A stretch of DNA of 64,000 nucleotides from Flavobacteriales bacterium (GCA_025210805.1 JAOAQX010000023.1:1-64000); one strand, 5' to 3'. Shown: positions 54,742 through 63,748, numbered from the stretch's first letter. Notes: a model not told the origin generated them from the sequence alone. Translations and numbers: made by a program.

Positions 54742-54760
54742 TATATAACGATCATCACTC
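54728..54760. terminator. inverted repeat at the convergent ABC/parC boundary
   Basis: Perfect 10-bp arms GAGTGATGAT/ATCATCACTC with a 13-bp loop. The left arm covers the last codons of the ABC gene. Both strands carry A/T-rich DNA next to it but no clean T-run, so it may be a weak bidirectional terminator. Confidence 0.5.
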
Positions 54761-54767
54761 ATTTAAA

Positions 54768-57362
54768 TTATTCTTCTTGTGGATTTCCTTCCATTTCATC
54801 AAAAAGGGTAGGAGTCTCTTTCTCTTCCTCTATTTCTACTTGTGGTTCTTCATAAGGAATAGATTCTAGCTCTTCCACATCTTTTATGGTAAATCCACTT
54901 AGCTGATTCCCCATGGCAGAAAAGCCTTTGATTTCTATAAACTCATCAGCAATAATCGTTTCGGATTCACGAAGATCTTTACCTCTTTGTTTCCTAAAAT
55001 GAATTTGAAATTGAGGTTTCCATGCAGTAGACACAAATTCTAAGCGACATTTTTCATCGGGTAGAAACTCTGTAAATGGTTTAGAGCTTGGTTCTGCAAC
55101 AAACCTTTTGATATAGTGTTTTTCCTTTTCAGGATAATAATATACTGCGGTGATTGGTTTTTCTGAATGCCACTTCTCAATTTTTAACCAATTTGATTCA
55201 AAATGCGTTGTTAAATCTGGAGTAATCACTCGGTATTTCCCATCATCAGTAATCTCAATCAATTTATCTTTTGGTCCAAAAGCCCCTAGAAGTTCACCTC
55301 TTTCTTCTCGGTTAAGCCTCATAATACTTTCGTCTAACCAGATTTTTACAGGTTCTAATGTGGAGTTTCCTTCTGCTTTGAATTCTATTTTTTTGATTGG
55401 AAATTTTGAAACAAGATTTCCTTTAACTCCTCTACCTTTAATGGCGAGATCTGCAAAGTTTAATTCAAACTTTAATTTTCGAGTTCTAGACTGTGTTTTG
55501 AGGTTTATTTCTACTAATTCTGCTTCTCCATTTGGGTTTGCAGAGAAATAGAGAATTTTAGATTTCTTATGATCTGAAGAAATTCTATATTCTTTATCTC
55601 TTGTGATGGTTTTTACTGCAAAACGTTTTTGGTAAGTAAACTTTGTTGCTCCATCTTCGTAGATCACATTATAAATCTTACGTGTGTTTCCTTTTTTGAA
55701 AACATTGACATAGAGAATATCTTTCCCTAAGAATTTTTTATCATCTACTTTACTTACTACCATAGTACCATCTTTTCTAAATACTATGATATCATCAATA
55801 TCAGAACAATCACAAACGTATTCCTCTTTACGCATAGAGGAACCTGTTCCTACAAAACCTTCTTCACGGTTTACATAAAGCTTTTCACTAGCTATTGCCA
55901 CTCTATTTGCCTGAATAGTTCCGAAATTTGTAATTTCAGTTTTTCGTTCTCTTCCTTTTCCATATTTTTCCTTAATATTTTTGAAAAAATCTATGGTATA
56001 GTCGATAATATTGGTCAAATGATGCTGGTATTCTGCAATTTTTCCTTCAATCTTGAGAATGTTCTCTTCAGCTTTAAAGGAGTCATATTTAGATATTCTT
56101 TTGATCTTTATTTCTGTAAGTCTTGCAATATCATCATCGGTAACGGCTCTTTCAAGATTTCCAATAAAGGGTTCAAGACCTGTTCTTATTTCTTGAATAA
56201 TCTCTTCCCAAGTTTCTGCTTCTTCTATTCTTAGATAAATTCTATTTTCAATAAAAATTTTCTCTAAGCTAGAGAAATGCCATTGTTCTTTTGCTTCACC
56301 CAGTTTTATTTTAAGTTCACTAGTGAGTAGATCAACAGTATTTTGTGTATTGAATCTTAAAATATCTGAAACACCTATAAATACAGGTTTGTCTTCATGA
56401 ACTACACAACAATATACAGAGATATTTACCTCGCAATCTGTAAATGCATAAAGTGCATCTATCATCTGATCTGGCGAAATATTGGGTGCTAAATGAACTA
56501 ATATTTCTACATGTTCTGCTGTGTTATCTTCTACTTTCTTTATCTTTATTTTACCCTTATCATTAGCTTTTAGGATAGAATCAATAAGAGAGGATGTTGT
56601 TGTCCCAAAAGGAATTTCGCTTATTTTGAGTGTTTTATTGTCCTCTATAGAAATTCTTGCTCGAACTTTAATTTTTCCTCCCTTTTTCCCATCATTATAG
56701 TTTGAAAAATCAGCCAAACCTGCTGTTGGGAAATCAGGTACTAGTTTAAAAGAACGATTTTTTAGAATGGCAATACTTGCATCAATAAGCTCATTAAAAT
56801 TATGAGGCATTACTTTAGTAGAAAGTCCAACAGCAATTCCCTCTACACCATGATACAGAAGTATTGGGTACTTTGCAGGGAGAACTTCAGGTTCTTTTCC
56901 TCTTCCGTCATAAGAACTTAACCAATTGGTAATTTTATGATTAAAAAGAGTTTCTAATGCAAAAGGGGTAAGGCGAGCTTCTATATATCTTGAAGCGGCT
57001 GCTCGATCCCCTGTAAAGATATTTCCCCAGTTACCTTGCGTATCTATTAATAAGTTTTTTTGACCAATATGAACTAGTGCATCTCCAATAGAAGTGTCTC
57101 CATGTGGATGATATTTCATGGTATGCCCAATGATATTTGCAACCTTGTGATATCTTCCATCGTCAATTTCTTTCATAGAATGAAGAATTCGCCTATGAAC
57201 AGGTTTTAATCCATCTTCTAAGGCTGGAACGGCTCTTTCAAGAATTACATAGGAGGCATAATCCAAAAACCAATCTTTGAAATGCCCAGAAACATTCTTG
57301 ATGCTTTCAATATTTTCTGATGAGTTATTTTGATACGGTTCTTCCATATTCTTCGTCGGCAT
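54768..57362 (-). CDS. parC: topoisomerase IV subunit A
   Basis: 864 residues. The catalytic tyrosine is in AAASRYIEAR (about Tyr126). ALEDGLKPVHRRIL, HTMKYHPHGDTSIGDAL and the GIAVGLSTKVMPHNF loop precede the coiled-coil tower, and beta-propeller-like repeats fill the C-terminus. The acidic C-terminal tail is short. Bacteroidota ParC is often named gyrase/topoisomerase IV subunit A. An alternative start (ATG at 57347) reduces the overlap with the preceding membrane gene from 38 to 23 bp. Confidence 0.94.
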   Translation of the reverse strand: MPTKNMEEPYQNNSSENIESIKNVSGHFKDWFLDYASYVILERAVPALEDGLKPVHRRILHSMKEIDDGRYHKVANIIGHTMKYHPHGDTSIGDALVHIGQKNLLIDTQGNWGNIFTGDRAAASRYIEARLTPFALETLFNHKITNWLSSYDGRGKEPEVLPAKYPILLYHGVEGIAVGLSTKVMPHNFNELIDASIAILKNRSFKLVPDFPTAGLADFSNYNDGKKGGKIKVRARISIEDNKTLKISEIPFGTTTSSLIDSILKANDKGKIKIKKVEDNTAEHVEILVHLAPNISPDQMIDALYAFTDCEVNISVYCCVVHEDKPVFIGVSDILRFNTQNTVDLLTSELKIKLGEAKEQWHFSSLEKIFIENRIYLRIEEAETWEEIIQEIRTGLEPFIGNLERAVTDDDIARLTEIKIKRISKYDSFKAEENILKIEGKIAEYQHHLTNIIDYTIDFFKNIKEKYGKGRERKTEITNFGTIQANRVAIASEKLYVNREEGFVGTGSSMRKEEYVCDCSDIDDIIVFRKDGTMVVSKVDDKKFLGKDILYVNVFKKGNTRKIYNVIYEDGATKFTYQKRFAVKTITRDKEYRISSDHKKSKILYFSANPNGEAELVEINLKTQSRTRKLKFELNFADLAIKGRGVKGNLVSKFPIKKIEFKAEGNSTLEPVKIWLDESIMRLNREERGELLGAFGPKDKLIEITDDGKYRVITPDLTTHFESNWLKIEKWHSEKPITAVYYYPEKEKHYIKRFVAEPSSKPFTEFLPDEKCRLEFVSTAWKPQFQIHFRKQRGKDLRESETIIADEFIEIKGFSAMGNQLSGFTIKDVEELESIPYEEPQVEIEEEKETPTLFDEMEGNPQEE

Positions 57363-57837
57363 TTTGGTGTGTGGCTATACTTTGGAGACCTCTTAATACG
57401 GCTTTACGCTCAGTTCTTGTTAAAAGAATTAAATCTACAGATCTACTTCTTTTTAATGAACGTTTACTGTTTATTGTTATAGACAAATAAGGTCTTAAAA
57501 ATTTTCTATGTAATCGGGCTCTACGTATTTTTCTTTTGGGTAGATCAAGATTAACATTTCTTTTAAAAAGAAAATTACCAAGAAATATTCTTCGAGATCT
57601 AATGATAATAACTTGGTCTTCATCGTTGTAATAGAAATGTGTGGGCCTATACAACAGCAATAATATAGTAAGACCTAGAAATACTTCAAATAGATGATAA
57701 GATGCTATTTCTGTTCCCACTAATCCATAATAATATGGTGGTTTACTTTGAATATGATAAAATATATAAGTAGCTAATGCGAGTAATGCTAAAATGACAT
57801 AGTATTTTGTTTCTCTCTTTTTTGTATCAACAATCAT
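57325..57837 (-). CDS. predicted membrane protein between parE and parC
   Basis: 170 residues. Two membrane helices (about 12-28 and 48-63) precede a very basic soluble region ([15 protein letters not shown] ... [17 protein letters not shown] ... [11 protein letters not shown]) that might contact nucleic acid or membrane phospholipid. No family is recognised. It starts inside the parE stop (4-bp overlap) and ends inside the parC start, so its expression is tied to topoisomerase IV. Confidence 0.75.
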   Translation of the reverse strand: MIVDTKKRETKYYVILALLALATYIFYHIQSKPPYYYGLVGTEIASYHLFEVFLGLTILLLLYRPTHFYYNDEDQVIIIRSRRIFLGNFLFKRNVNLDLPKRKIRRARLHRKFLRPYLSITINSKRSLKRSRSVDLILLTRTERKAVLRGLQSIATHQNADEEYGRTVSK

Positions 57838-59687
57838 GATATTTCGTCTTTTTCTATTCTTAAATTTTCAACAATAAATTTTTGTCTATCAGGGGTGTTT
57901 TTTCCCATATAGAATTTCATTAAATCTTCTACAGAAGTATTTTTACCTATAATAACAGGATCTAATCGAATATCCTTACCTATAAAATACTTGAATTCAT
58001 TCGGGGAAATTTCTCCAAGTCCCTTAAATCGGGTAATTTCAACTTTTCCTCTAAGTTCATCTATAGCAGACTGTTTTTCTTGATCATCATAACAATATCT
58101 TGTTTCTTTTTTATTTCTAACCCTAAAAAGAGGTGTTTGTAAAATGTACAAGTGTCCGTTTTGAATAAGCTCTGGGAAAAATTGAAGAAAAAAAGTAATA
58201 AGGAGTAAACGGATATGCATTCCATCTACATCGGCATCGGTAGCAATAACTACATTGTTATAACGCAATCCATCCAATCCATCTTCTATATTTAACGCCG
58301 CTTGAAGCAGATTAAATTCTTCGTTTTCATAAACGATTTTTTTTGTTAAACCAAAAGAATTTAAGGGTTTCCCTTTTAAACTAAAAACGGCTTGGGTGCT
58401 TACATTTCTAGATTTTGTGATAGATCCACTAGCAGAGTCTCCCTCGGTAATAAACAGAAAAGTATCCAGTAAATTATCCCCTTTTTTATCGTTATAGTGA
58501 ACTCTACAGTCTCTTAGTTTTTTGTTGTGAAGATTTGCTTTTTTCGCTCTTTGACGACTGAGTTTTTTTATTCCTGCGAGTTCTTTTCGTTCTCTTTCTG
58601 CCTGAATAATTTTCTTTTGAATAGCGTCGGCAACTTCAGTATGTTTATGAAGATAATTATCTAAATGATTTTTGATGAAATCATTTACAAATGTTCTTAC
58701 AGTAACACCATCGGGCTCCATTTTTAAAGACCCTAGTTTGGTTTTTGTTTGGGATTCAAATACGGGCTCAACAACTTTTATGGCAATTGCTCCCACGAGT
58801 GCTTGTCTTACATCTGAAGCATCGTAGTTTTTACCATAAAAATCACGAATGGTTTTCACCAAAGCCTCTCTCAGTGCTTGCTGATGCGTACCTCCTTGTG
58901 TAGTATGTTGTCCGTTTACAAAAGAATAATAATTTTCGTTGTACTGATTTCTTACATGGGTAATTGCTACCTCAATATCTTCATCTTTGATATGAATAAT
59001 AGGGTAGAGGAGGTTGTCTGTATTGATATTATTACTCAATAGATCTTTAAGTCCATCTTCAGAGAAATATTTTTCTCCATTAAAAGCAATTGTTAATCCT
59101 GGATTGAGGTAAACATAATTCCAAATCATTCGTTCTACATAGTCATGAACGAATTTGTAATTAACAAATATTTCAGAATCTGGAATAAAGGTAAAGCGTG
59201 TTCCTCGTCTTACCGTAGTTTCTTGTAATTCTTCTTCTTGAGAAATTTCTCCACGCGAGAATTCTACAATTTTTGTTTGTCCATCACGAATAGATTGTAC
59301 TTTAAAATACTCTGAAAGTGCATTTACAGCTTTTGTACCTACACCATTTAGACCCACCGATTTTTTAAAGGCTCGAGAGTCATATTTTCCTCCAGTATTT
59401 ATTTTTGAGACACAATCTATCACTTTTCCTAAAGGAATTCCTCTTCCATAGTCTCTAACGATTACTCGATTACCTTGAATAGAAATTTCAATGGTTTTAC
59501 CAGCTCCCATTACAAATTCGTCAATGGAATTGTCTATAATCTCTTTAAGTAGAATATAAATTCCATCATCTTGAGAGGAGCCGTCACCTAGTTTTCCGAT
59601 ATACATTCCAGGACGAGATCGGATGTGCTCTTTCCAGTCCAGTGATCGGATATTATCTTCGGTATATTTTACAATTTTTTCTCCCAT
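57834..59687 (-). CDS. parE: topoisomerase IV subunit B
   Basis: 617 residues. The GHKL ATPase has [26 protein letters not shown] and [27 protein letters not shown]. The TOPRIM domain has [14 protein letters not shown] and [12 protein letters not shown]. The length (about 620) suits ParE. It is the first gene of the parE-membrane protein-parC operon. The 171 bp between ychF and parE hold the ychF terminator and no clear promoter. Confidence 0.96.
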   Translation of the reverse strand: MGEKIVKYTEDNIRSLDWKEHIRSRPGMYIGKLGDGSSQDDGIYILLKEIIDNSIDEFVMGAGKTIEISIQGNRVIVRDYGRGIPLGKVIDCVSKINTGGKYDSRAFKKSVGLNGVGTKAVNALSEYFKVQSIRDGQTKIVEFSRGEISQEEELQETTVRRGTRFTFIPDSEIFVNYKFVHDYVERMIWNYVYLNPGLTIAFNGEKYFSEDGLKDLLSNNINTDNLLYPIIHIKDEDIEVAITHVRNQYNENYYSFVNGQHTTQGGTHQQALREALVKTIRDFYGKNYDASDVRQALVGAIAIKVVEPVFESQTKTKLGSLKMEPDGVTVRTFVNDFIKNHLDNYLHKHTEVADAIQKKIIQAERERKELAGIKKLSRQRAKKANLHNKKLRDCRVHYNDKKGDNLLDTFLFITEGDSASGSITKSRNVSTQAVFSLKGKPLNSFGLTKKIVYENEEFNLLQAALNIEDGLDGLRYNNVVIATDADVDGMHIRLLLITFFLQFFPELIQNGHLYILQTPLFRVRNKKETRYCYDDQEKQSAIDELRGKVEITRFKGLGEISPNEFKYFIGKDIRLDPVIIGKNTSVEDLMKFYMGKNTPDRQKFIVENLRIEKDEIS

Positions 59688-59816
59688 TTTATGATGAAAA
59701 TTTTATTGATTTTTCTCTTAGAAGCGTTTGTTGTTTCTCTTTGTATTGAATGATATTCTAACGTCGGGTTAAAAATAATAAATTCTCTGCAATTATCCCT
59801 TTTGATGGCAAAAGTT

Positions 59817-59841
59817 AGGGTGAGAATTTTATATTTCACCC
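59817..59841 (-). terminator. weak terminator after ychF
   Basis: A 6-7 bp stem GGGTGA/TCACCC with an 11-nt loop lies 18 bp past the ychF stop. The T-run on the minus strand is short, so it is a modest call. Confidence 0.45.
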
Positions 59842-59858
59842 TTCATTTTATTTAAGAT

Positions 59859-60950
59859 TTATACATTAAATCTAAAGTGCATGATATCCCCATCTTCAAC
59901 GATATAGTCTTTTCCTTCAATGGAAAGTTTTCCTGCCTCTCTACAAGCCGATTCAGACTTGAGTTCCACATAATCTTTATATTTGATTACTTCTGCACGA
60001 ATAAATCCTTTTTCAAAATCTGTATGAATAACACCTGCAGCCTGTGGAGCAGTTGATCCCTTTTTTATGGTCCAAGCTCTTACTTCTTTAACTCCAGCTG
60101 TAAAATATGTTTGAAGATTCAGTAAGTCATAGGCTGATTGTATGAGCTTATTTACTCCTGGTTCATCTAATCCAGCATCATCTAGAAACATTTGACGCTC
60201 ATCATAATCTTCTAGTTCGTTGATGTCTGCTTCCAATCCGGCTGCCAATTTTAGAACTTGAGCATTTTCAGTTTCTGCTATTTCTCTAATGGCTTTTACA
60301 TGAGCATTATCTACTTTTAGGATTTCTTCATCCACATTACAAAGGTAGAGTACTGGTTTGGCTGTGAGTAAATGAAGATCCTTTATCAAAGGTAGTTCAG
60401 CATCGTTAAGCTCTAAGCTTCTTGCAGAACCTCCAGATTCTATATGATTAAAGAGTCTTTCTAGAACTTCAACTGTTTTTTGAGCAATTTTATCTCCAGA
60501 TTTAGCAACTCTTTTTTGGTTTGTAAGTTTCTTCTCTATTGTTTCAAGGTCTTTTATCTGTAATTCCATGTCAATAGTTTCTTTGTCCCTTACAGGATCT
60601 ATTGAACCATCTACATGGGTGATATTATCATTTTCAAAACAACGCAAAACATGTATAATTGCATCTGTTTCACGAATATTTGCCAAAAATTTATTCCCTA
60701 ATCCTTCTCCTTTACTCGCTCCTTTTACAAGTCCTGCTATATCCACGATTTCTACAGTTGCAGATTGTACTTTTTCAGGATTGACGATTTGTTCCAAGTT
60801 CTCTAAACGATTATCTGGTACTGGAATGGTTCCTACATTTGGTTCAATAGTGGCAAAAGGGTAGTTTGCTGCCAATGCTTTTGCATTAGATAGGCAATTG
60901 AATAAAGTTGACTTACCTACATTGGGTAAACCTACAATTCCACATTTCAT
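59859..60950 (-). CDS. ychF: redox-regulated ATPase YchF
   Basis: 363 residues, Obg-like P-loop protein. GLPNVGKSTLFN is the Walker A, and DIAGLVKGASKGEGLGNKFL is the switch region with the family's NxxE-type specificity loop (YLCNVDEE), which favours ATP. The C-terminal TGS domain (AWTIKKGSTAPQAAGVIHTDFEKGFIRAEV) is complete. It probably binds ribosomes. It is divergent from the tRNA operon at 61.3 kb. Confidence 0.96.
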   Translation of the reverse strand: MKCGIVGLPNVGKSTLFNCLSNAKALAANYPFATIEPNVGTIPVPDNRLENLEQIVNPEKVQSATVEIVDIAGLVKGASKGEGLGNKFLANIRETDAIIHVLRCFENDNITHVDGSIDPVRDKETIDMELQIKDLETIEKKLTNQKRVAKSGDKIAQKTVEVLERLFNHIESGGSARSLELNDAELPLIKDLHLLTAKPVLYLCNVDEEILKVDNAHVKAIREIAETENAQVLKLAAGLEADINELEDYDERQMFLDDAGLDEPGVNKLIQSAYDLLNLQTYFTAGVKEVRAWTIKKGSTAPQAAGVIHTDFEKGFIRAEVIKYKDYVELKSESACREAGKLSIEGKDYIVEDGDIMHFRFNV

Positions 60951-61285
60951 ATAGTGTTGTATTTCTTGTGTTGATTCTTTAGTATTACAAAAAAACTAAA
61001 AAAGGAGGGATAAATCAAGGTTTTTTGGCTCAAATTGTCAACAATTCCTTTGAAACAAAAAAAAACATTTTTTTCAGTAGATCTATAAAGAGACATTCTG
61101 ATTGTTTTCAATTTTGTTTTGAGAAAATAGTGAGGGGCTTCGTGGATATTTCCAGTACTGAAATAAGTAGCTAGGGCTGTTTTTGGATAATTTGAAAATT
61201 AATTAATGTTTTGGAAATATTTTTTTAAAACTAATCCTTTTGGGAATCAATAACTAAGGGAATTTATGCTAAAAAAAGCTCATAA
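60951..61285. other. non-coding stretch between ychF and the tRNA operon
   Basis: A+T-rich. I see no reading frame of merit, tRNA or terminator. A small hairpin ATTTC..GAAAT lies near 61159-61175. The region must contain the ychF promoter, but no clean TAnnTTTG box was found on the minus strand. Confidence 0.5.
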
Positions 61286-61320
61286 TTGTTATTCATGATT
61301 GCAAAAAGAGTGTATATTTG
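61286..61320 (+). promoter_or_regulatory. promoter of the tRNA-Ser-Pro-Arg operon
   Basis: TATATTTG (61313-61320) is a full consensus -7 box 45 bp before tRNA-Ser. A TTG at 61286-61288 is 24 bp upstream, a little far. The predicted start is near 61326. Confidence 0.6.
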
Positions 61321-61365
61321 CAACGCTTTAAACGAAAAGCACACGTTGTTTGAAAAGACTTCAAT

Positions 61366-61447
61366 GGAGAGGTGGCAGAGTGGTAATGCAGCAGCCTGCT
61401 AAGCTGTGCACCTTAGGGTGTCCCGGGTTCGAATCCCGGTCTCTCCG
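61366..61447 (+). tRNA. tRNA-Ser (GCU)
   Basis: 82 nt with acceptor GGAGAGG/TCTCTCC, anticodon loop CTGCTAA giving GCT (Ser AGC/AGU codons), a variable arm, and T arm GGGTTCGAATCCC. The discriminator is G and CCA is not encoded. A small hairpin follows before tRNA-Pro, likely a processing spacer. Confidence 0.95.
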
Positions 61448-61483
61448 CATTCTTATTAAGAATGCACTTTTTGATAACCAACT

Positions 61484-61558
61484 CGGGGTGTAGCGTAGCC
61501 CGGTTATCGCGCCACGTTTGGGACGTGGAGGTCGCAGGTTCGAATCCTGCCACCCCGA
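61484..61558 (+). tRNA. tRNA-Pro (UGG)
   Basis: 75 nt with acceptor CGGGGTG/CACCCCG, anticodon loop TTTGGGA giving TGG (Pro), and T arm AGGTTCGAATCCT. The discriminator is A and CCA is not encoded. Confidence 0.96.
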
Positions 61559-61570
61559 CTTTTTTTTAAT

Positions 61571-61644
61571 GGTCGCGTAGCTCAGCTGGATAGAGCATCT
61601 GCCTTCTAAGCAGACGGTCATAGGTTCGAATCCTATCGCGATCA
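61571..61644 (+). tRNA. tRNA-Arg (UCU)
   Basis: 74 nt with acceptor GGTCGCG/CGCGATC (one G-U), anticodon arm TCTGC-CTTCTAA-GCAGA giving TCT (Arg AGA/AGG), and T arm AGGTTCGAATCCT. It lies 12 bp after tRNA-Pro. Its 3' 31 nt are repeated exactly at 61723-61753. Confidence 0.96.
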
Positions 61645-61646
61645 CA

Positions 61647-61680
61647 CAAAAGCCTTCAGATTTTTCTGGGGGCTTTTTTT
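61647..61680 (+). terminator. terminator of the tRNA operon
   Basis: AAAAGCC ... GGGCTTTT with inner pairing TCAGA/TCTGG and a T loop, followed by seven T, 3 bp after tRNA-Arg. Confidence 0.8.
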
Positions 61681-61691
61681 GTATAATAAGC

Positions 61692-61754
61692 ATGGGATAG
61701 TGCATTCCGATTTTTAATCGGAACGGTCATAGGTTCGAATCCTATCGCGATCAC
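61692..61754 (+). pseudogene. tRNA-Arg remnant with replaced anticodon arm
   Basis: Positions 61723-61754 match the tRNA-Arg 3' part plus one flanking base (61614-61645) over 32 nt. Before it, GGGATAGTGCAT resembles the D-arm end. The anticodon arm is replaced by TTCCGAT-TTTTA-ATCGGAA, a 7-bp hairpin that could also be read as a 5-bp stem with loop TTTTTAA. The 5' acceptor strand and most of the D arm are absent, so no cloverleaf can form. It lies past the operon terminator. Confidence 0.85.
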
Positions 61755-61768
61755 GTAAAAAATACTGA

Positions 61769-61836
61769 ACCGCTGTATATGAGTCCATACATGCGGTGGT
61801 GGGAGCGGCTTTAGCTAGGGGAGGAGTCATCTACTC
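61769..61836 (+). other. structured non-coding stretch
   Basis: A 9-bp hairpin (CCGCTGTAT with ATACATGCGG, one bulged T, 61770-61796) is followed by a G-rich segment with a small AGC/GCT stem and a GAGT-CATCT-ACTC hairpin (61824-61836). No reading frame or known RNA family is recognised. It directly follows the tRNA-Arg remnant. Confidence 0.45.
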
Positions 61837-61908
61837 AATTTAGTATACGTCTTATTTAATTATTAGTGTTCTGAAATTTGGTTCTACAATATGAATCAAC
61901 ATCCATTC

Positions 61909-62553
61909 TCATTTGTTAATGAAATTTTTTATTTTGCTCCAAATACTCTGTTTTGTAGGTTCAAATCGAAATCTGTTATCTTCATTTTTTACAGCTTCTT
62001 CAATAAATTCTCTTGGATTCGTTAGAAATTCAATAGCACTTGATTTTTTAATATCTTCAAAAATGATTTCCATTTTAGGTTCAAACAAAACACCATCTGT
62101 ATTCATAAGTAGTAAGTTATTTTTTATACAAATACTTATCATACCTTCCATGAATTTTTTTGCTGTTTCTAAGTTTCTTAAGTCTGTTCGGAATTGGAAT
62201 TCACTTATCTCAAGTGTTTTATTATTAAGTGCAATATGGCAATCATTATCTTCTTCTTTTTCTGAATCACCTTTCCAACTAATAAAGTATTTATCATTAC
62301 TCCAATTATCTCTTTTTACAAGTTTGTCGATTTGACTCATAGTTTCTTGAATATTTAGAGTAGAACTTTTCCACCATTTGATTGTTTGAGCATCTTCAAA
62401 TTCTGGGGCAGGAAATCCATTATCAAATTTTACGGTTTCCCAATAATCTTTCCAAGCTTTTTTATCAATAAAAAGTGTGTTTGGAACTTCTCCAAATTTT
62501 TCAACTACTGCACTCTTTGGAAGAATGGTGAGTTGATATTGCCAAATAGCCAT
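61909..62553 (-). CDS. hypothetical protein, 214 aa
   Basis: Soluble, acidic, Trp-rich at the N-terminus (MAIWQYQLTILPKSAV ... KKAWKDYWETV ... IKWWKSSTLN). No signal peptide or membrane helix. No family is recognised. Size, acidity and lack of a conserved catalytic motif are compatible with an immunity-type protein, but no toxin gene is adjacent. It lies in the accessory-looking right end, separated by ~80 bp from a broken small gene upstream. Confidence 0.65.
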   Translation of the reverse strand: MAIWQYQLTILPKSAVVEKFGEVPNTLFIDKKAWKDYWETVKFDNGFPAPEFEDAQTIKWWKSSTLNIQETMSQIDKLVKRDNWSNDKYFISWKGDSEKEEDNDCHIALNNKTLEISEFQFRTDLRNLETAKKFMEGMISICIKNNLLLMNTDGVLFEPKMEIIFEDIKKSSAIEFLTNPREFIEEAVKNEDNRFRFEPTKQSIWSKIKNFINK

Positions 62554-62632
62554 AGTTTTTTGTGTTTGATAATCAGGCTTTATGAGTTGTTATGATTTTG
62601 TTAATCAAGCTCTTTAAACCAGATTTAGGTTG

Positions 62633-62780
62633 TTATAATTCCCAATATCCATTTTTTTCGTGAATTATTCTTAAAATTGGTTCGTTCTTTTCAAGTACTG
62701 CCTTATTTAGAGATTTTTTTTTCTTCTCTAAATTTCCTCCAAGGCTTATTCAATAATTGTTTATGGGTTTTGGTGTTCAT
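62633..62780 (-). pseudogene. small gene broken at a 9-A tract
   Basis: On the minus strand an ATG at 62780 opens MNTKTHKQLLNKPWRKFREE and stops soon after a run of nine A (complement of 62714-62722). The next frame beyond the run continues with KAVLEKNEPILRIIHEKNGYWEL and a stop at 62633. Loss of one A would join both parts into a ~48-residue protein whose end (ILRIIHEKNGYWEL) looks like genuine protein sequence. It may be a frameshifted relic, a sequencing error or a slippage-controlled gene. Confidence 0.4.
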
Positions 62781-62893
62781 CTGTTCGACTACCCGCCTTG
62801 GGTCGGAAATTCTTAACGAAAATCAAATATTATACTACCAAAAAGACATCTGCCATTTCTGAGCTTCCTTGGTAAAACATGTGGTTAAGCATA
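62781..62893. other. short gap without a recognised feature
   Basis: Between the LysR stop and the broken small gene there is A+T-rich DNA with one G+C-rich patch (CCCGCCTTGGG near 62792-62802, a 3-bp stem with a 5-nt loop). I see no gene in it. Confidence 0.4.
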
Positions 62894-63748
62894 TTACTTA
62901 TTTAAAAAAAAATCAACCTCATTATTTGAAAGATAATCTATCAGTTCTGCAACCTTTTTATTTTTCAAGCTTTTCCGAGCAAAAGACAAACCTATTTCCC
63001 TGAAATTTTTTGGTCCGTTATAATTTTTCACCTTGAATCCCGCCCAACCTCTAACAAAATATTCAGGTAGAAATGTAATACCAAGTCCAGACATTAATAA
63101 CGTTAGTACCTCATTTTTGCTTTGGCAATTTGCAATAGTATTCCATTTCTCTCCTGAGTTATTTAAAATTGCAAGACTTTGTTGATGTGCTTCACAAGGA
63201 GGACAATGGATAAAAGGTTCTCCGCTTAAGTCCATTATTTCAATGGTTTCTTTTTCTACCAATGGATTATTCTCAGGAATACAAAGCACATAATTCTCTT
63301 TTACAAGTGGTAGAAACAAATGTTCTTCAAATTTCCATTCTCTAATTAATAGGTTTATTTCACAATCACGCCCGGTTGGTCTCACGTCCCATTCCATATC
63401 ACCTAAAACCTTTGACGCCTCCTTGAAAAAATCATTTTTAAATTCTTGAGGAAGACTTTCTGCTATTCCAATAATTATTTTGTGCTTAAAATTCTCCTCT
63501 TTAAACATTTCGGGAATTGCATTTAATTCCCCCAAAATTCTTTTGGCAATGGGATATAAATAATGTGCATCTTCCTTTATTTCAACACCTCGTTTATGTC
63601 GCCGAAACAGTTCTTTTCCAATTTTTTCCTCTAACTGTTTTAGCCCATTTGAAATATTTGGTTGTGAAACAAAACATTTTTCAGCAGCTCTCGACAGGTT
63701 TTGTTCTTCGTAAATCGCTACAAAAAACCTTAACAATCTGTCATCCAT
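62894..63748 (-). CDS. LysR family transcription regulator
   Basis: 284 residues. The N-terminal helix-turn-helix is at about 1-60 (LLRFFVAIYEEQNLSRAAEKCFVSQPNISNGLKQLEEKIGKELF), followed by the two-lobed effector-binding domain (about 90-284) with CPPCEAHQQS and LLMSGLGITFLPEYFV. CPPCE near residue 186 is unusual and may be redox-active, but this is only a possibility. It is divergent from a short-chain dehydrogenase, which is the expected regulated gene. Confidence 0.93.
   Translation of the reverse strand: MDDRLLRFFVAIYEEQNLSRAAEKCFVSQPNISNGLKQLEEKIGKELFRRHKRGVEIKEDAHYLYPIAKRILGELNAIPEMFKEENFKHKIIIGIAESLPQEFKNDFFKEASKVLGDMEWDVRPTGRDCEINLLIREWKFEEHLFLPLVKENYVLCIPENNPLVEKETIEIMDLSGEPFIHCPPCEAHQQSLAILNNSGEKWNTIANCQSKNEVLTLLMSGLGITFLPEYFVRGWAGFKVKNYNGPKNFREIGLSFARKSLKNKKVAELIDYLSNNEVDFFLNK

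Noticed and set aside
61361-61705. 114-residue minus-strand reading frame
   Set aside because: It is antisense to tRNA-Ser, -Pro and -Arg. Peptides such as QDSNLRPP and RDSNPG are well-known false translations of tRNA genes.
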